From Caballeronia ptereochthonis (GTDB lineage: Bacteria > Pseudomonadota > Gammaproteobacteria > Burkholderiales > Burkholderiaceae), in the NCBI RefSeq assembly GCF_001545075.1, contig NZ_FCOB02000006.1:62001-126000 (forward strand): a stretch of 64,000 bases of DNA, given 5' to 3'. Position numbers and translations under genes: made by a program. This document shows, piece by piece, positions 34,594 through 43,445 of this stretch. Within the stretch, counting starts at the first letter, position 1, and every line of letters begins with the position of its first letter. The notes beneath the pieces are model-generated. The model did no database searches. It saw only the letters and a program-made list of their open reading frames with translations, and was not told the DNA's origin.

Positions 34594-35082
34594 TCAATAC
34601 CGAATCGTCAACGGAACATAGCAATCCGACGCAGGGCCGACTGCTGCCTCCAGGTCCCGCACAAAATCTTCCATCCGCGAATGGAGATTGATGCACCCGG
34701 CGCTGCCCGCATGCGTGCCGCCATGGATAAAAAAGCCACCACGTCTGTGAGTCTCCGTGCCGGGGAAAATGTGAATCGTGATTCTGTGATCACCCCATGC
34801 CGAGCGGGCAGCCAAGTTGTACCAATGGTTGGACCACATCTCCGAAGGTTTGATCCAATACCGCCCAGGGGGAATGGGCCCCTCGCTACGCGCGCCGTAT
34901 CGACTCGAAGAATAGTCGAATCTGTTGCCTTTCGAGGGGCGTCCCGAAACCGCCGAATAGGAGTGACCATGCGGTCCGTGCATTATCAGAGCGCTGCCCT
35001 TGAAAGACAGGGAGATCGCCTCTGATCTCGAACATGACGGGCTGCGGGGGATCCCATGTTCCGCTGCATATAAGTCTGACAT
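34594..35082 (-). CDS. Tlde1-like L,D-transpeptidase-fold protein (DUF2778)
   Basis: A 162-residue protein without a signal peptide. It matches the Tlde1/DUF2778 pattern: LSFKGSALIMHG near 25-35, SAVSGRPS near 43, EGPIPPGRYWI at 67-77, WGDHRI at 96-101 and the catalytic-looking FFIHGGTHAGSAGC at 117-130, where H120 and C130 fit the HxxxxxxSxGC active site of L,D-transpeptidases. In Salmonella Tlde1 is a type VI secretion effector that alters peptidoglycan crosslink precursors. No VgrG, PAAR or Hcp gene is in the window. The local sequence is less GC-rich than its surroundings, consistent with acquisition. The start at 35082 lacks a strong Shine-Dalgarno and could shift. Confidence 0.8.
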   Translation of the reverse strand: MSDLYAAEHGIPRSPSCSRSEAISLSFKGSALIMHGPHGHSYSAVSGRPSKGNRFDYSSSRYGARSEGPIPPGRYWIKPSEMWSNHWYNLAARSAWGDHRITIHIFPGTETHRRGGFFIHGGTHAGSAGCINLHSRMEDFVRDLEAAVGPASDCYVPLTIRY

Positions 35083-35182
35083 GAATTTGATTTCGTCATG
35101 CGATTCCTCGATACTAACATTTAGATATCCGGACTAAAAGCGAGGTTCGAAAAACTCGGATATTTGCATGCTGGATAATCAA

Positions 35183-36145
35183 CTACGGCAATATATCCAA
35201 CGCCCCGCGCAACGCCCTCACCGCATCCGCATGCGCCTCGGCGACTTCCGGCACGAACCCGCCCATCTTGAAGAACTCGTGGATCATGCCTTCGTAGCGC
35301 ATGAGCGTGACCGGCACGCCCGCCTTCGCGAGCTTTTCGGCAAACGCGATGTCCTCGTCATAGAGCGGATCGTGATCCGCCGCCGCGATCCACGCCGGCG
35401 CGACACCCTTGAAGTCCGGCACGCCGCCCGCCGCGTCGAGCGGCGCGAAACGCCAGTCGTCGCGGTCGCGATCGTCGCGCAGGTATTGTGCGAAGAACCA
35501 CTGGATCGTCTCGCCCGACAGCAGATAGCCATCGGCCAGCCGCGCATGCGATTCGCTCCGCTGCCACGCGCTCGTGCCCGGATAGATCAGCAGTTGCAGC
35601 CGCAAATCGATGCCCGCATCGCGCGCGAGCACCGCGCATACGATCGCGAGCGTGCCGCCCGCGCTGTCGCCGCCGACCGCGAGCCGCGCCGGATCGATGC
35701 CGAGCGTCGGCGCCTCGCGCGCGAGCCATTGCAGCGCATCGAACGCATCGTTTACCGCGACGGGAAACCTGTGCTCGGGCGCCAGCCGATAATCGACCGA
35801 TACGACCGCGCAGCGCGCATCGTGGGCGAGCTTGCGGCACAGCGCGTCGTGCGTCGACACGCTGCCGACGGTGAACCCGCCGCCGTGCAGATACAGGAGC
35901 GCCGCGGAAGGCTCGGCCCAGCTCGGCTCGACCGGCTGATACACGCGCACGCCGATCGTTTCGCCATCGCGCGTCGGGATGCGCAGGTCTTCGACGCTGA
36001 ACATCGGCAGCGGCGCGATATCGAGGATCTGCGCGCTCATCGCATAGGCGGCGCGCGCCTCTTGCGGCGTGAGCGTGTGATACGGCGGACGATTGGCGCG
36101 CGCGACCATCTCCAGAATCTGCGCGATCTTCGGGTTGAGCGGCAT
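35183..36145 (-). CDS. Alpha/beta hydrolase (hormone-sensitive-lipase-like esterase)
   Basis: A 320-residue carboxylesterase-type hydrolase. The oxyanion-hole motif HGGG appears in LYLHGGGFTVGS near residue 85, the nucleophile elbow is GDSAGG near 158, and later DPLYDEDIAFA and MIHEFFKMGG supply the acid and histidine of the triad. Family members hydrolyse short-chain esters. ATG 36145 (MPLNPKIAQILEMV) begins where similarity starts, although the frame stays open far upstream through the antisense of the neighbouring genes. It ends the minus-strand block of SDR, CurA-like and thioesterase genes. Confidence 0.9.
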   Translation of the reverse strand: MPLNPKIAQILEMVARANRPPYHTLTPQEARAAYAMSAQILDIAPLPMFSVEDLRIPTRDGETIGVRVYQPVEPSWAEPSAALLYLHGGGFTVGSVSTHDALCRKLAHDARCAVVSVDYRLAPEHRFPVAVNDAFDALQWLAREAPTLGIDPARLAVGGDSAGGTLAIVCAVLARDAGIDLRLQLLIYPGTSAWQRSESHARLADGYLLSGETIQWFFAQYLRDDRDRDDWRFAPLDAAGGVPDFKGVAPAWIAAADHDPLYDEDIAFAEKLAKAGVPVTLMRYEGMIHEFFKMGGFVPEVAEAHADAVRALRGALDILP

Positions 36146-36195
36146 CGGCGGAAAAAGCGTCAAAAGGACACGATGATGCCACGAAGCACACGCCG

Positions 36196-37056
36196 CTAGC
36201 GCGGGCGCTTCAACGACATCGGATCGGTCGGATTGCGCAGTTGCGCGATGTCGTCGAGCCGCAGCTGCACCGACGCCATGATGCCCGGATGCGTGATCAC
36301 GTAGAAGCGCCCTTCGCGCACCGCGTCGAAGGTCAGCTCGGCGACGTCGCGCGCCGAGAGCTTGCCGCTTTCCACCGCCCTCGTCAGTTGCCTTGCGGCG
36401 AGCTTTTGCGAGGCCGTATGGGGCGCGTCGTTGGCGAGCGCCTCGGGCCGCGAGCGCTCGGCATCGGCGATGCCGGTCGGCACGAACGCGGGGCACAGGA
36501 GCGACACGCCGATCGTCGATGCGCCCGCGAGCCGCAGGTCGTGATAGAGCGTCTCCGTCAGCGCGACGACCGCGTGCTTGGACGCGTTGTAGACGCCCAT
36601 CGCGGGCGCGGCCAGCAAACCCGCCACCGACGCCGTGTTGACGATATGCGCCGGCTCGTTCTGCTTCAGCATGATCGGCACGAAGGCGCGCAGACCGTTC
36701 GCGACGCCCATCACGTTCACGCCGAAGACCCATTGCCAGTCGTTCGCGCTGTTCTCCCAGACGAAGCCGCCCGCGCCGACGCCCGCGTTGTTGAAGAGCA
36801 GATGCACGCCGCCGAACGCATCGAGCGCAGCCTGGGCCAGCGCTTCGACCTGGGCGCCGTCCGACACGTCCGCCGTGACGCCGATCGCTTCGCCGCCCTG
36901 CGCGCGCACGGCATCGACGGTTGCGGCGAGCCCGGCGGCGTCCAGGTCGGCGAGCACGAGCTTCATGCCGAGCGCCGCGCCTTTCATGGCGAATTCCCGG
37001 CCGAAGCCGCTGCCCGCGCCGGTGATGACGGCGACCTTGCCTTCGAAGCGATCCAC
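36196..37056 (-). CDS. SDR family oxidoreductase
   Basis: A 286-residue NAD(P)-dependent short-chain dehydrogenase. The cofactor motif TGAGSGFG is near residue 12-19, NNAG near 89, and the catalytic YNASK near 155 with the serine of NTASVAG before it. The first helix region MDRFEGKVAVITG is typical of classical SDRs. It lies 12 bases after the CurA-like gene and 50 bases before the esterase gene, so a shared transcript is likely. The substrate is unknown. Confidence 0.92.
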   Translation of the reverse strand: MDRFEGKVAVITGAGSGFGREFAMKGAALGMKLVLADLDAAGLAATVDAVRAQGGEAIGVTADVSDGAQVEALAQAALDAFGGVHLLFNNAGVGAGGFVWENSANDWQWVFGVNVMGVANGLRAFVPIMLKQNEPAHIVNTASVAGLLAAPAMGVYNASKHAVVALTETLYHDLRLAGASTIGVSLLCPAFVPTGIADAERSRPEALANDAPHTASQKLAARQLTRAVESGKLSARDVAELTFDAVREGRFYVITHPGIMASVQLRLDDIAQLRNPTDPMSLKRPR

Positions 37057-37068
37057 GTGCGCTCCTCG

Positions 37069-38073
37069 CTAGACGAGCTTCACGAGCTGCTTGCCGAAGT
37101 TCTTTCCGCGCAACAGGCCGAGAAACGCTTCGGGCGCGTTTTCGAGCCCCTGCGCGATGCTTTCGCGGAAATGCAGCTTCTTCGTTGCGACGCGCTCGCC
37201 GAGTTCCTTGAGCGCCTGCGGCCAGACATCCAGATGCTCGTAGACGATGAAACCCTGCAACTTGAGCCGTTGCGTCAGGATGAGTCTGGGCTGCTCCATC
37301 GGCAAAGGCTTGCCGTCGTAGCCGGAGATCATCCCGCACACCGCGACGCGCCCGAACGCGTTCATGCGCGCGAGCACCGCATTGAGCACTTCGCCGCCGA
37401 CGTTCTCGAAGTAGCCGTCGACGCCATTGGGCGTCGCGGCCTTCAGGTCGTCGTAGAGCCTGCCCGCCTTGTAATCGACGCACGCATCGAAGCCGAGCGT
37501 CTCGACGACATAGCGGCACTTCTCCGCGCCCCCCGCGATGCCCACGGCGCGGCATCCCGCCGCCTTCGCCAGTTGCCCGACCACGCTGCCCACCGCGCCG
37601 CTCGCCGCGGACACGACCACCGTCTCGCCGGCCTTCGGCTCGATGATGCGGTTCAGGCCATACCACGCCGTCACGCCCGGCATGCCGAGCGCGCCGAGAT
37701 ACGCGGAAAGCGGCACATGCGAGGCATCGACCTTGTTCAGGCCTCGGCCGTCGGACGTGCCGTATTCCTGCCAGCCGAACATGCCGACGACGCTGTCGCC
37801 GGGCTTGAACGCCGGATTGCGCGACTCGGTCACGACGCCCGCGGTGCCGCCGATCATGACCTCGTTCAGCGGCTGCGGCGCGGCGTACGACTTGGCGTCC
37901 TCCATGCGTCCGCGCATGTAAGGGTCGAGCGACAGATAGTGATTGCGCACGCGCACCTCGCCGTCGCGCAGCGGCGCGAGCGGCGTCTCGACGAGCTTGA
38001 AGTTCGACACCGTCGCCTCGCCTTGCGGCCGCGAGACGAGCAGTATCTGGCGATTGATCCGTGCGTCTGCCAT
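37069..38073 (-). CDS. NADPH-dependent oxidoreductase, CurA-like (MDR superfamily)
   Basis: A 334-residue zinc-free medium-chain reductase. It follows E. coli CurA (curcumin/dihydrocurcumin reductase) and leukotriene B4 dehydrogenases along its length: VSRPQG, YLSLDPYMRGRM near 46, ASGAVGSVVGQLAK near 157 for NADPH, and NGVDGYFENVGGEVL near 215. These enzymes reduce double bonds in alpha,beta-unsaturated carbonyls. It sits between the thioesterase and SDR genes on the same strand. Confidence 0.92.
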   Translation of the reverse strand: MADARINRQILLVSRPQGEATVSNFKLVETPLAPLRDGEVRVRNHYLSLDPYMRGRMEDAKSYAAPQPLNEVMIGGTAGVVTESRNPAFKPGDSVVGMFGWQEYGTSDGRGLNKVDASHVPLSAYLGALGMPGVTAWYGLNRIIEPKAGETVVVSAASGAVGSVVGQLAKAAGCRAVGIAGGAEKCRYVVETLGFDACVDYKAGRLYDDLKAATPNGVDGYFENVGGEVLNAVLARMNAFGRVAVCGMISGYDGKPLPMEQPRLILTQRLKLQGFIVYEHLDVWPQALKELGERVATKKLHFRESIAQGLENAPEAFLGLLRGKNFGKQLVKLV

Positions 38074-38100
38074 GCGAATTCTCCTCGGGATGAAACCGTG

Positions 38101-38580
38101 TCAGGCGTCGCTCGGTCCAGGCGTCGCCTTGGGATCGGAGCACATCTTCTGGCGGACGATGTCGCGCCCGACCGCGAGCCGCTTCATATACTTGAACGTG
38201 CCGAGCGCCTTCGCGACGAAGTGGCCTTCGCTGTCGCGGATCTCGCCCTCGCAATACGCCATCGTGGTCGAGCGATGCAGCACGCGGCCGTAGCAGCGCA
38301 ACTCGCCGCGTCCCGGCTGCATGAAGTTCACCTTCATCTCGACGGTGACGACGCCGATGCCGTCGCCCGCGACGCTGCGCGCAGCGAGCGCGAGCGCTGC
38401 GTCGAGCAGCGTCATCGTGACGCCGCCGTGCGCGATGCCCCAGGTGTTCATGTGCGCATCCTGAAGCGGCATGTGCACTTCGCTTTCGCCGTCGGCGGCC
38501 TTGACGAGCTGCACGCCGAGCGTGTCGATGAACGGGCTTTCGATGGAAACGCGGCTTGCCGGTGTGCCGGATGTAGACAT
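38101..38580 (-). CDS. PaaI-family thioesterase (hotdog fold)
   Basis: A 159-residue hotdog thioesterase. The helix motif WGIAHGGVTMTLLDAALALA near residue 47-66 and VEMKVNFMQPGRGE near 82 are diagnostic for the PaaI/YbgC-like 4HBT family, which cleaves acyl- or aryl-CoA esters. ATG 38580 (MSTSGTPASRV) is chosen; the nine-codon-longer version overlaps the preceding Dabb gene. It fits the acyl-CoA theme of the surrounding genes. Confidence 0.88.
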   Translation of the reverse strand: MSTSGTPASRVSIESPFIDTLGVQLVKAADGESEVHMPLQDAHMNTWGIAHGGVTMTLLDAALALAARSVAGDGIGVVTVEMKVNFMQPGRGELRCYGRVLHRSTTMAYCEGEIRDSEGHFVAKALGTFKYMKRLAVGRDIVRQKMCSDPKATPGPSDA

Positions 38581-38585
38581 CGCGC

Positions 38586-38888
38586 TCACACTTCGTAGTC
38601 GACGCATTGACGGTCCTCGCGGATCGCCGCGACGAAGTCCTTGAGCGCCTGATGCTTCGGATGGACCTGATAGGCCTCGAGCGCGGCACGGTCGTCGAAA
38701 TCGGAGGCGAGCACGACGTCATACGTGCATTCGAAGCCCGGCTGCGCGGTGCCGACCTCGAAATGCCCCTGGCCCTTCACGATGCTGCGGCAGGTTTCGA
38801 GCCTGGCCTTCAGCTTCTGCGCGTTCTCGGCGCGGCTCGCGCCCCCGGCGCTTTCCTTCAGCTTCCACATGACGATGTGACGTAGCAC
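38586..38888 (-). CDS. Dabb family (stress-responsive A/B barrel) protein
   Basis: A 100-residue single-domain protein. VLRHIVMWKLKESAGG and the closing HPKHQALKDFVAAIREDR segments are the usual Dabb ends. It starts with GTG at 38888, preceded by an AGGAG Shine-Dalgarno five bases away, which settles the start over an upstream ATG. Dabb domains are small dimeric alpha/beta barrels of varied or unknown function; some act in polyketide or stress contexts. It is 5 bases upstream of the thioesterase start and likely co-translated. Confidence 0.88.
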   Translation of the reverse strand: MLRHIVMWKLKESAGGASRAENAQKLKARLETCRSIVKGQGHFEVGTAQPGFECTYDVVLASDFDDRAALEAYQVHPKHQALKDFVAAIREDRQCVDYEV

Positions 38889-38958
38889 GGCGACTCCTGT
38901 GATCGATCGAGACCTGAAGCGTAGCAAAAATCGCTGCGCCCAGAATTTCAGGGAACCG

Positions 38959-40137
38959 TCACACGATTTCGAAGAGCCCCGCCGCGCCCTGCCCGCCGCC
39001 GATGCACATCGTCACCACGACGAACTTCGCGCCGCGCCGCTTGCCTTCGATGAGCGCGTGGCCCGTCAGGCGCGCGCCCGACACGCCGTACGGATGCCCG
39101 ACAGCGATCGCGCCGCCGTTCACGTTGAGACGCTCGTCGGGAATGCCCAGCTTGTCGCGGCAATAGAGCACCTGCACGGCGAAGGCTTCGTTCAGCTCCC
39201 ACAGACCGATATCGTCGACGGACAAGCCCGCGCGCCGCAGAAGCTTCGGCACCGCGAACACCGGACCGATGCCCATTTCATCCGGCTCGCAGCCCGCGAC
39301 CGCGAAGCCGCGGAAGACGCCGAGCGGCGCCAAGCCCTCCTTCTCGGCGAGCGTCGCGCTCATCACGACGCATGCCGACGCGCCATCGGAGAACTGGCTC
39401 GCGTTGCCCGCCGTGATGACGCCGCCCGGCAGCGCCGTGCGAATATTCGCGACGCCTTCGAGCGTCGTGTCGGCGCGGATGCCTTCGTCGGCGGCGAGGG
39501 TCACTTCCCTGGTGGACAGGCGGCCCGTCGCCTTGTCGGCGATGCCCGCGAGCACGGTGATCGGCACGATTTCATCGTCGAACCTGCCGGCCGCCTGCGC
39601 CGCCGCCGCGCGCTGCTGGGAACGCACGCCGTACTCGTCCTGCCGCTCCTTCGAAATCTCGTAGCGCTTCGCGACGTTCTCCGCGGTCTGCAGCATCGAC
39701 CAGTAGATCTCGGGCTTGTGCTCGCTGAGCCAGCCTTCGGTCAGCATGTGGCGGTTCATCTCGTTCTGCACGCACGAGATCGATTCGACGCCGCCCGCGA
39801 CGAACACATCGCCTTCCCCTGCAATCACGCGCTGCGCGGCCAATGCGATCGTCTGCAGGCCCGACGAGCAGAAGCGGTTGACCGTCATGCCGGGCACGGA
39901 GACGGGCAGGCCCGCGCGCAACGCGATCTGCCGCGCGATGTTCATGCCGGTCGCGCCTTCGGGGTTCGCGCAGCCCATGATGATGTCCTCGACGCGCGCC
40001 GGGTCGATGCCCGCGCGCTCGACGACGGCCCTCGTCACGTGAGCGCCGAGCGTCGCGCCGTGGGTCATGTTCAGCGCACCGCGCCACGATTTGGCGAGCG
40101 CGGTGCGCGCCGTCGATACGATCACTGCATCGGTCAT
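38959..40137 (-). CDS. Acetyl-CoA C-acyltransferase (thiolase)
   Basis: A 392-residue thiolase. The acyl-accepting cysteine is C90 in NRFCSSGLQ, the [14 protein letters not shown] block near residue 348 contributes the active-site histidine, and CIGGGQGAA near 378 holds the second cysteine. It may cleave 3-ketoacyl-CoA in beta-oxidation (FadA-like) or condense acetyl-CoA; context with the FadJ-type gene favours the former. ATG 40137 has GGGAG upstream and overlaps the stop of the nicotinamidase-like gene as ATGA. Confidence 0.93.
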   Translation of the reverse strand: MTDAVIVSTARTALAKSWRGALNMTHGATLGAHVTRAVVERAGIDPARVEDIIMGCANPEGATGMNIARQIALRAGLPVSVPGMTVNRFCSSGLQTIALAAQRVIAGEGDVFVAGGVESISCVQNEMNRHMLTEGWLSEHKPEIYWSMLQTAENVAKRYEISKERQDEYGVRSQQRAAAAQAAGRFDDEIVPITVLAGIADKATGRLSTREVTLAADEGIRADTTLEGVANIRTALPGGVITAGNASQFSDGASACVVMSATLAEKEGLAPLGVFRGFAVAGCEPDEMGIGPVFAVPKLLRRAGLSVDDIGLWELNEAFAVQVLYCRDKLGIPDERLNVNGGAIAVGHPYGVSGARLTGHALIEGKRRGAKFVVVTMCIGGGQGAAGLFEIV

Positions 40138-40784
40138 GTCGTCTCCCTGTCGATGTTCTTCAGTATGTCCTCGGAGCGCACGCGCTCGATGCCCGCCGCC
40201 TGCATGTCCTTCCATGCCTTGTCGAGCGAGCCGTTCAGATCGATCGCGCGGCATGCGTCCTCGATCACGCTCGCTTCGAAGCCCGCCGCGCGCGCATCCA
40301 GAGCGGACCACGCGACGCAATAGTCGGTCGCCAGCCCCGCGAGCCAGATGCGCTTCGCGCCGACATCGCGCAGATAGCCGGCGAGGCCGGTCGGCGTCGC
40401 GCGATCCGCTTCGAGGAACGCCGAATAGCTGTCGACGTGCTCGTGATGGCCCTTGCGCACGACGAGCCGCGCATGCGGAACATGCAGATCGCGATGCAGC
40501 GCCGCGCCGTCCGTGTCCTGCACGCAATGCACCGGCCACAGCACCTGCTCGCCGTAGGGCAGCGTCATCGTCTCGAACGGCGCACGGCCTGCGTGATTCG
40601 GCGCGAACGATACGTGCGAGCGCGGATGCCAGTCCTGCGTCAGCACGACATGCGAGAACGCGCGCGCGAGCCGGTTGATGACCGGCACGACTTCGTCGCC
40701 CTGCGCGACGGCGAGCGCCCCGCCCGGCATGAAGTCGTACTGCACGTCCACGACGAGGAATACATCTTCAACGGGTTTCATCAT
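40134..40784 (-). CDS. pncA: Nicotinamidase-like cysteine hydrolase (isochorismatase fold)
   Basis: A 216-residue hydrolase similar to PncA, which deamidates nicotinamide to nicotinate for NAD salvage. The triad is D13 (VDVQYDF), K111 (RKGHHEH) and C156 (LATDYCV), and metal ligands D51 and H53 (DWHPRSH) are in place. GPB-like [10 protein letters not shown] near 80-89 is also typical. It overlaps the thiolase start by ATGA and follows the FadJ-type gene by 14 bases, so all three are probably one transcript. ATG 40784 or the next codon, 40781, could be the start. Confidence 0.88.
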   Translation of the reverse strand: MMKPVEDVFLVVDVQYDFMPGGALAVAQGDEVVPVINRLARAFSHVVLTQDWHPRSHVSFAPNHAGRAPFETMTLPYGEQVLWPVHCVQDTDGAALHRDLHVPHARLVVRKGHHEHVDSYSAFLEADRATPTGLAGYLRDVGAKRIWLAGLATDYCVAWSALDARAAGFEASVIEDACRAIDLNGSLDKAWKDMQAAGIERVRSEDILKNIDRETT

Positions 40785-40798
40785 GTTCACTCGCTCGT

Positions 40799-42883
40799 TC
40801 AGGCGTTGAAGCGACCATCGGATGCCGCGAGCTCCGTCACGCGCGCGGCCGGCCGCCATGCTTCCCCGTTGGGCTGCTTCGCGTACTTGCGCATCGCGCG
40901 TTCGACGTTGTAGAGGCCGATGGTGTCCGCGTAGAGCATCGGGCCGCCGCGCCAGAGCGGGAAGCCGTAGCCTGTCAGATAGACCATGTCGATGTCCGAC
41001 GCCTTCGCCGCGATGCCTTCTTCGAGAATCTTCGCGCCTTCGTTCACGAGCGACAGCACGAGACGCTCGACGATTTCCTCGTCGCCGATCCTGCGCCGCT
41101 CGATGCCCTGCTCCAACGAAAACGCGACGATCATGTCGTCGACCAGCTTCGACGGCGCCGCATCGCGCTTGCCCGGCTGATAGTCGTACCAGCCCGCGCC
41201 GGTCTTCTGCCCGAAGCGGCCCAGCTCGCAGAGGCGGTCGGCCACGCGCGAATAGCGCAGGTCCGGCTGCTCGCGATAGCGGCGCTTGCGGATCGCCCAG
41301 CCGATGTCGTTGCCCGCGAGATCGCTCATGCGGAACGGTCCCATCGCGAAGCCGAACGTCTCGATCGCGCGATCGATCTGCGCGGGCAGCGCGCCTTCTT
41401 CCAGCATGAAGAGCGCCTGGCGAATGTACTGCTCGATCATGCGATTGCCGATGAAGCCGTCGCACACGCCCGACACCACGGCCGTCTTCCCGATCTTCTT
41501 CGCGAGCTGCATGACGGTCGCGAGCACGTCCTTGTCCGTCTTCCCGCCGCGCACGACTTCGAGCAGCTTCATCACGTTCGCGGGGCTGAAGAAGTGCATG
41601 CCGATCACGTCGCCGGGACGTTTCGTGAACGAGGCGATCCTGTTCAGATCGAGCGTCGACGTGTTCGACGCGAGGATCGCGCCGGGCTTCGCGATTTCGT
41701 CGAGCTGGCGGAACACCTGTTCCTTCACGCCCAGCTCCTCGAAGACGGCTTCGATGATCAGGTCCGCTTGCGCCAGATCGCCGAACGACAGTGTCGGCTG
41801 AATGAGCGCCATGCGCTCGTCGACCTTCTCCTGTGTGAGCTTGCCTTTCCTGACCTGCGCTTCGTAATTGCGGCGGATCGTGGCGAGGCCGCGATCGAGC
41901 GCTTCCTGTTTCGTTTCGAGCAGCACGACGGGCATGCCCGCGTTGAGGAAATTCATCGCGATGCCGCCGCCCATCGTGCCCGCGCCGACCACGCCGATGC
42001 GCTCGATCTTTCTGACGGGCGTGCTCGACGGCACATCGGCGATCTTGCCCGCGGCGCGCTCGCCGAAGAACGCGTGCCGCAATGCGCGGCTCTCGGGCGT
42101 CTGCACGAGCGCGAGGAAACATTCGCGCTCGAACGCGAGACCGCGCTCGAAACCTTCCTTCACGCCCTTTTCGATCGCGTCGATGCACTTGTGCGGCGCC
42201 GGAAAGTGCTTCGCGACGGCGGCAGCGCTGTTCCGCGCGAACTGGATGAAGCCCTCGGCGTTCGGATGCTCGATCCTCCGATCGCGCACCTTCGGATACG
42301 GGCCACCCCGGTCCGCGGCCTGCTTCGCGAAGGACACCGCGGCGTCGAGCAGATCGCCGTCGGCCAGCTCGTCGAAGAGCGCGGTCTGCGCGAGCTTCTC
42401 GGACGGAACTGGCGTGCCCGAGACGATCATGTTCAGCGCCGTCTCGAGGCCGACCGCGCGCGGCAGACGCTGCGTGCCGCCCGCACCGGGCAGCAGGCCG
42501 AGCTTCACTTCCGGCAGCGCGATCTGCGCGCCGGGCGCGGCGACGCGGTAATGCGCGCCGAGCGCGAGCTCGAGACCGCCGCCCATCGCGACCGCGTGGA
42601 TCGCCGCGACCACGGGCTTCGCGCTGCCCTCGACGGCCTTGATCACGGTCATGAGCGTCGGTTCCTGCGTGGCCTTCGGCGTGTTGAATTCGGTGATGTC
42701 CGCGCCGCCGGAAAACGCCTTGCCCGCGCCGATGAGGACGATGGCGCGCACGCTCGCGTCGTCGCTCGCGCGCTCGATGCCCTCGACGATGCCGAGGCGC
42801 GTCGAATGTCCAAGCCCGTTGACGGGCGGATTGTCGAGTGTGATGACGGCGACGCCGTCGCGGATCGAATAGTCCACTGCCAT
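40799..42883 (-). CDS. fadJ: Bifunctional enoyl-CoA hydratase/3-hydroxyacyl-CoA dehydrogenase
   Basis: A 694-residue multifunctional beta-oxidation enzyme. The crotonase domain occupies about residues 1-200 (SGGADITEFNTP near 58 and MGGGLELALGAHYR near 104). The NAD-binding domain follows with GAGTMGGGIAMNF near 310, then the dehydrogenase C-terminal domains (VSGVCDGFIGNRM near 440). This two-domain layout matches FadB/FadJ, somewhat shorter than E. coli FadB. It works with the thiolase downstream and perhaps the acyl-CoA synthetase encoded beyond 43.4 kb. Confidence 0.92.
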   Translation of the reverse strand: MAVDYSIRDGVAVITLDNPPVNGLGHSTRLGIVEGIERASDDASVRAIVLIGAGKAFSGGADITEFNTPKATQEPTLMTVIKAVEGSAKPVVAAIHAVAMGGGLELALGAHYRVAAPGAQIALPEVKLGLLPGAGGTQRLPRAVGLETALNMIVSGTPVPSEKLAQTALFDELADGDLLDAAVSFAKQAADRGGPYPKVRDRRIEHPNAEGFIQFARNSAAAVAKHFPAPHKCIDAIEKGVKEGFERGLAFERECFLALVQTPESRALRHAFFGERAAGKIADVPSSTPVRKIERIGVVGAGTMGGGIAMNFLNAGMPVVLLETKQEALDRGLATIRRNYEAQVRKGKLTQEKVDERMALIQPTLSFGDLAQADLIIEAVFEELGVKEQVFRQLDEIAKPGAILASNTSTLDLNRIASFTKRPGDVIGMHFFSPANVMKLLEVVRGGKTDKDVLATVMQLAKKIGKTAVVSGVCDGFIGNRMIEQYIRQALFMLEEGALPAQIDRAIETFGFAMGPFRMSDLAGNDIGWAIRKRRYREQPDLRYSRVADRLCELGRFGQKTGAGWYDYQPGKRDAAPSKLVDDMIVAFSLEQGIERRRIGDEEIVERLVLSLVNEGAKILEEGIAAKASDIDMVYLTGYGFPLWRGGPMLYADTIGLYNVERAMRKYAKQPNGEAWRPAARVTELAASDGRFNA

Positions 42884-43008
42884 GAAGGTGTCTCCTGTCG
42901 ACCGGATATAGCCGAATTATGGTGGGCGATTGACACAGAATACACAAAAAAGCACGAGCGTTCCAATAATCCGTTCGGCCGAGTGGAAAGGTATCAAACG
43001 GCCGGCTC

Positions 43009-43350
43009 ATGAGCCGACGAGCCGTGAATCGCAGGCGCAGGCAACTTAAGCGACACGTCCGAAGGTATCGTCCCGCCGGCAAGGCCGATATCGTCCAGAA
43101 CCAGGAGGGCTATCGCTACCTGAAATGGCGCGGCGCCAAGGGCCGCACGCTGTCGATGGATCTGATCTTCCTGGGCCCTCGTCGCAGCCGCTCGACGCTC
43201 TGCGAAGAATTGCTGCACGCGATCCAGTTCAGGAGGTATCTGCACGATGACGCCGTCGACCGGTACGGGACGCCCGGAGCGTCCACCATCATGGAGCTCC
43301 TGGCCGCTCGCACGCTCGTCACACGCGAGATGCGCTGGAAGATCGTATGA
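43009..43350 (+). CDS. Orphan polymorphic-toxin-tip-like protein
   Basis: A 113-residue very basic protein. The first 25 residues are arginine-rich, and residues 32-113 form a compact domain: YLKWRGAKG, FLGPRRSRSTLCEELLHAIQ and a late MELLAARTLV. The pattern EELLHAIQ (66-73) plus a downstream glutamate (E96) resembles the C-terminal toxin domains of Rhs/contact-dependent proteins related to zincin metallopeptidases. However, the first metal-binding histidine of HExxH is replaced by glutamate. No secretion domain or immunity gene adjoins. It may be a decayed toxin remnant or a free-standing protein. A terminator follows, supporting real transcription. Confidence 0.6.
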   Translation: MSRRAVNRRRRQLKRHVRRYRPAGKADIVQNQEGYRYLKWRGAKGRTLSMDLIFLGPRRSRSTLCEELLHAIQFRRYLHDDAVDRYGTPGASTIMELLAARTLVTREMRWKIV

Positions 43351-43410
43351 GCGTCGTTCAGGAAGGGGATCTGCTGGTTTCTGTCTGACGTGTAAGCCGG
43401 AGCATGTAAC

Positions 43411-43437
43411 GCGGCGCAATGAGCGCCGCTTTTTTTT
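43411..43437 (+). terminator. Intrinsic terminator after orphan toxin-like gene
   Basis: A 7-bp GC stem (43411-43417 with 43423-43429) with a 5-base loop is followed by eight T residues. Its orientation terminates plus-strand transcription, and the only plus-strand gene nearby is the one ending at 43350. Confidence 0.88.
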
Positions 43438-43445
43438 GAAGCGCG

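Noticed and set aside
35125..35163. ATATCCG/CGGATAT inverted repeat upstream of the Tlde1-like gene
   Set aside because: Seven-base arms 25 bases apart in AT-richer DNA; too weak to call an attachment site or operator.
35183..38722. A single 1179-codon minus-strand frame suggesting a giant fusion protein
   Set aside because: Only the final 320 codons are protein-like (the esterase). The rest reads the SDR, reductase and thioesterase genes in the wrong frame.
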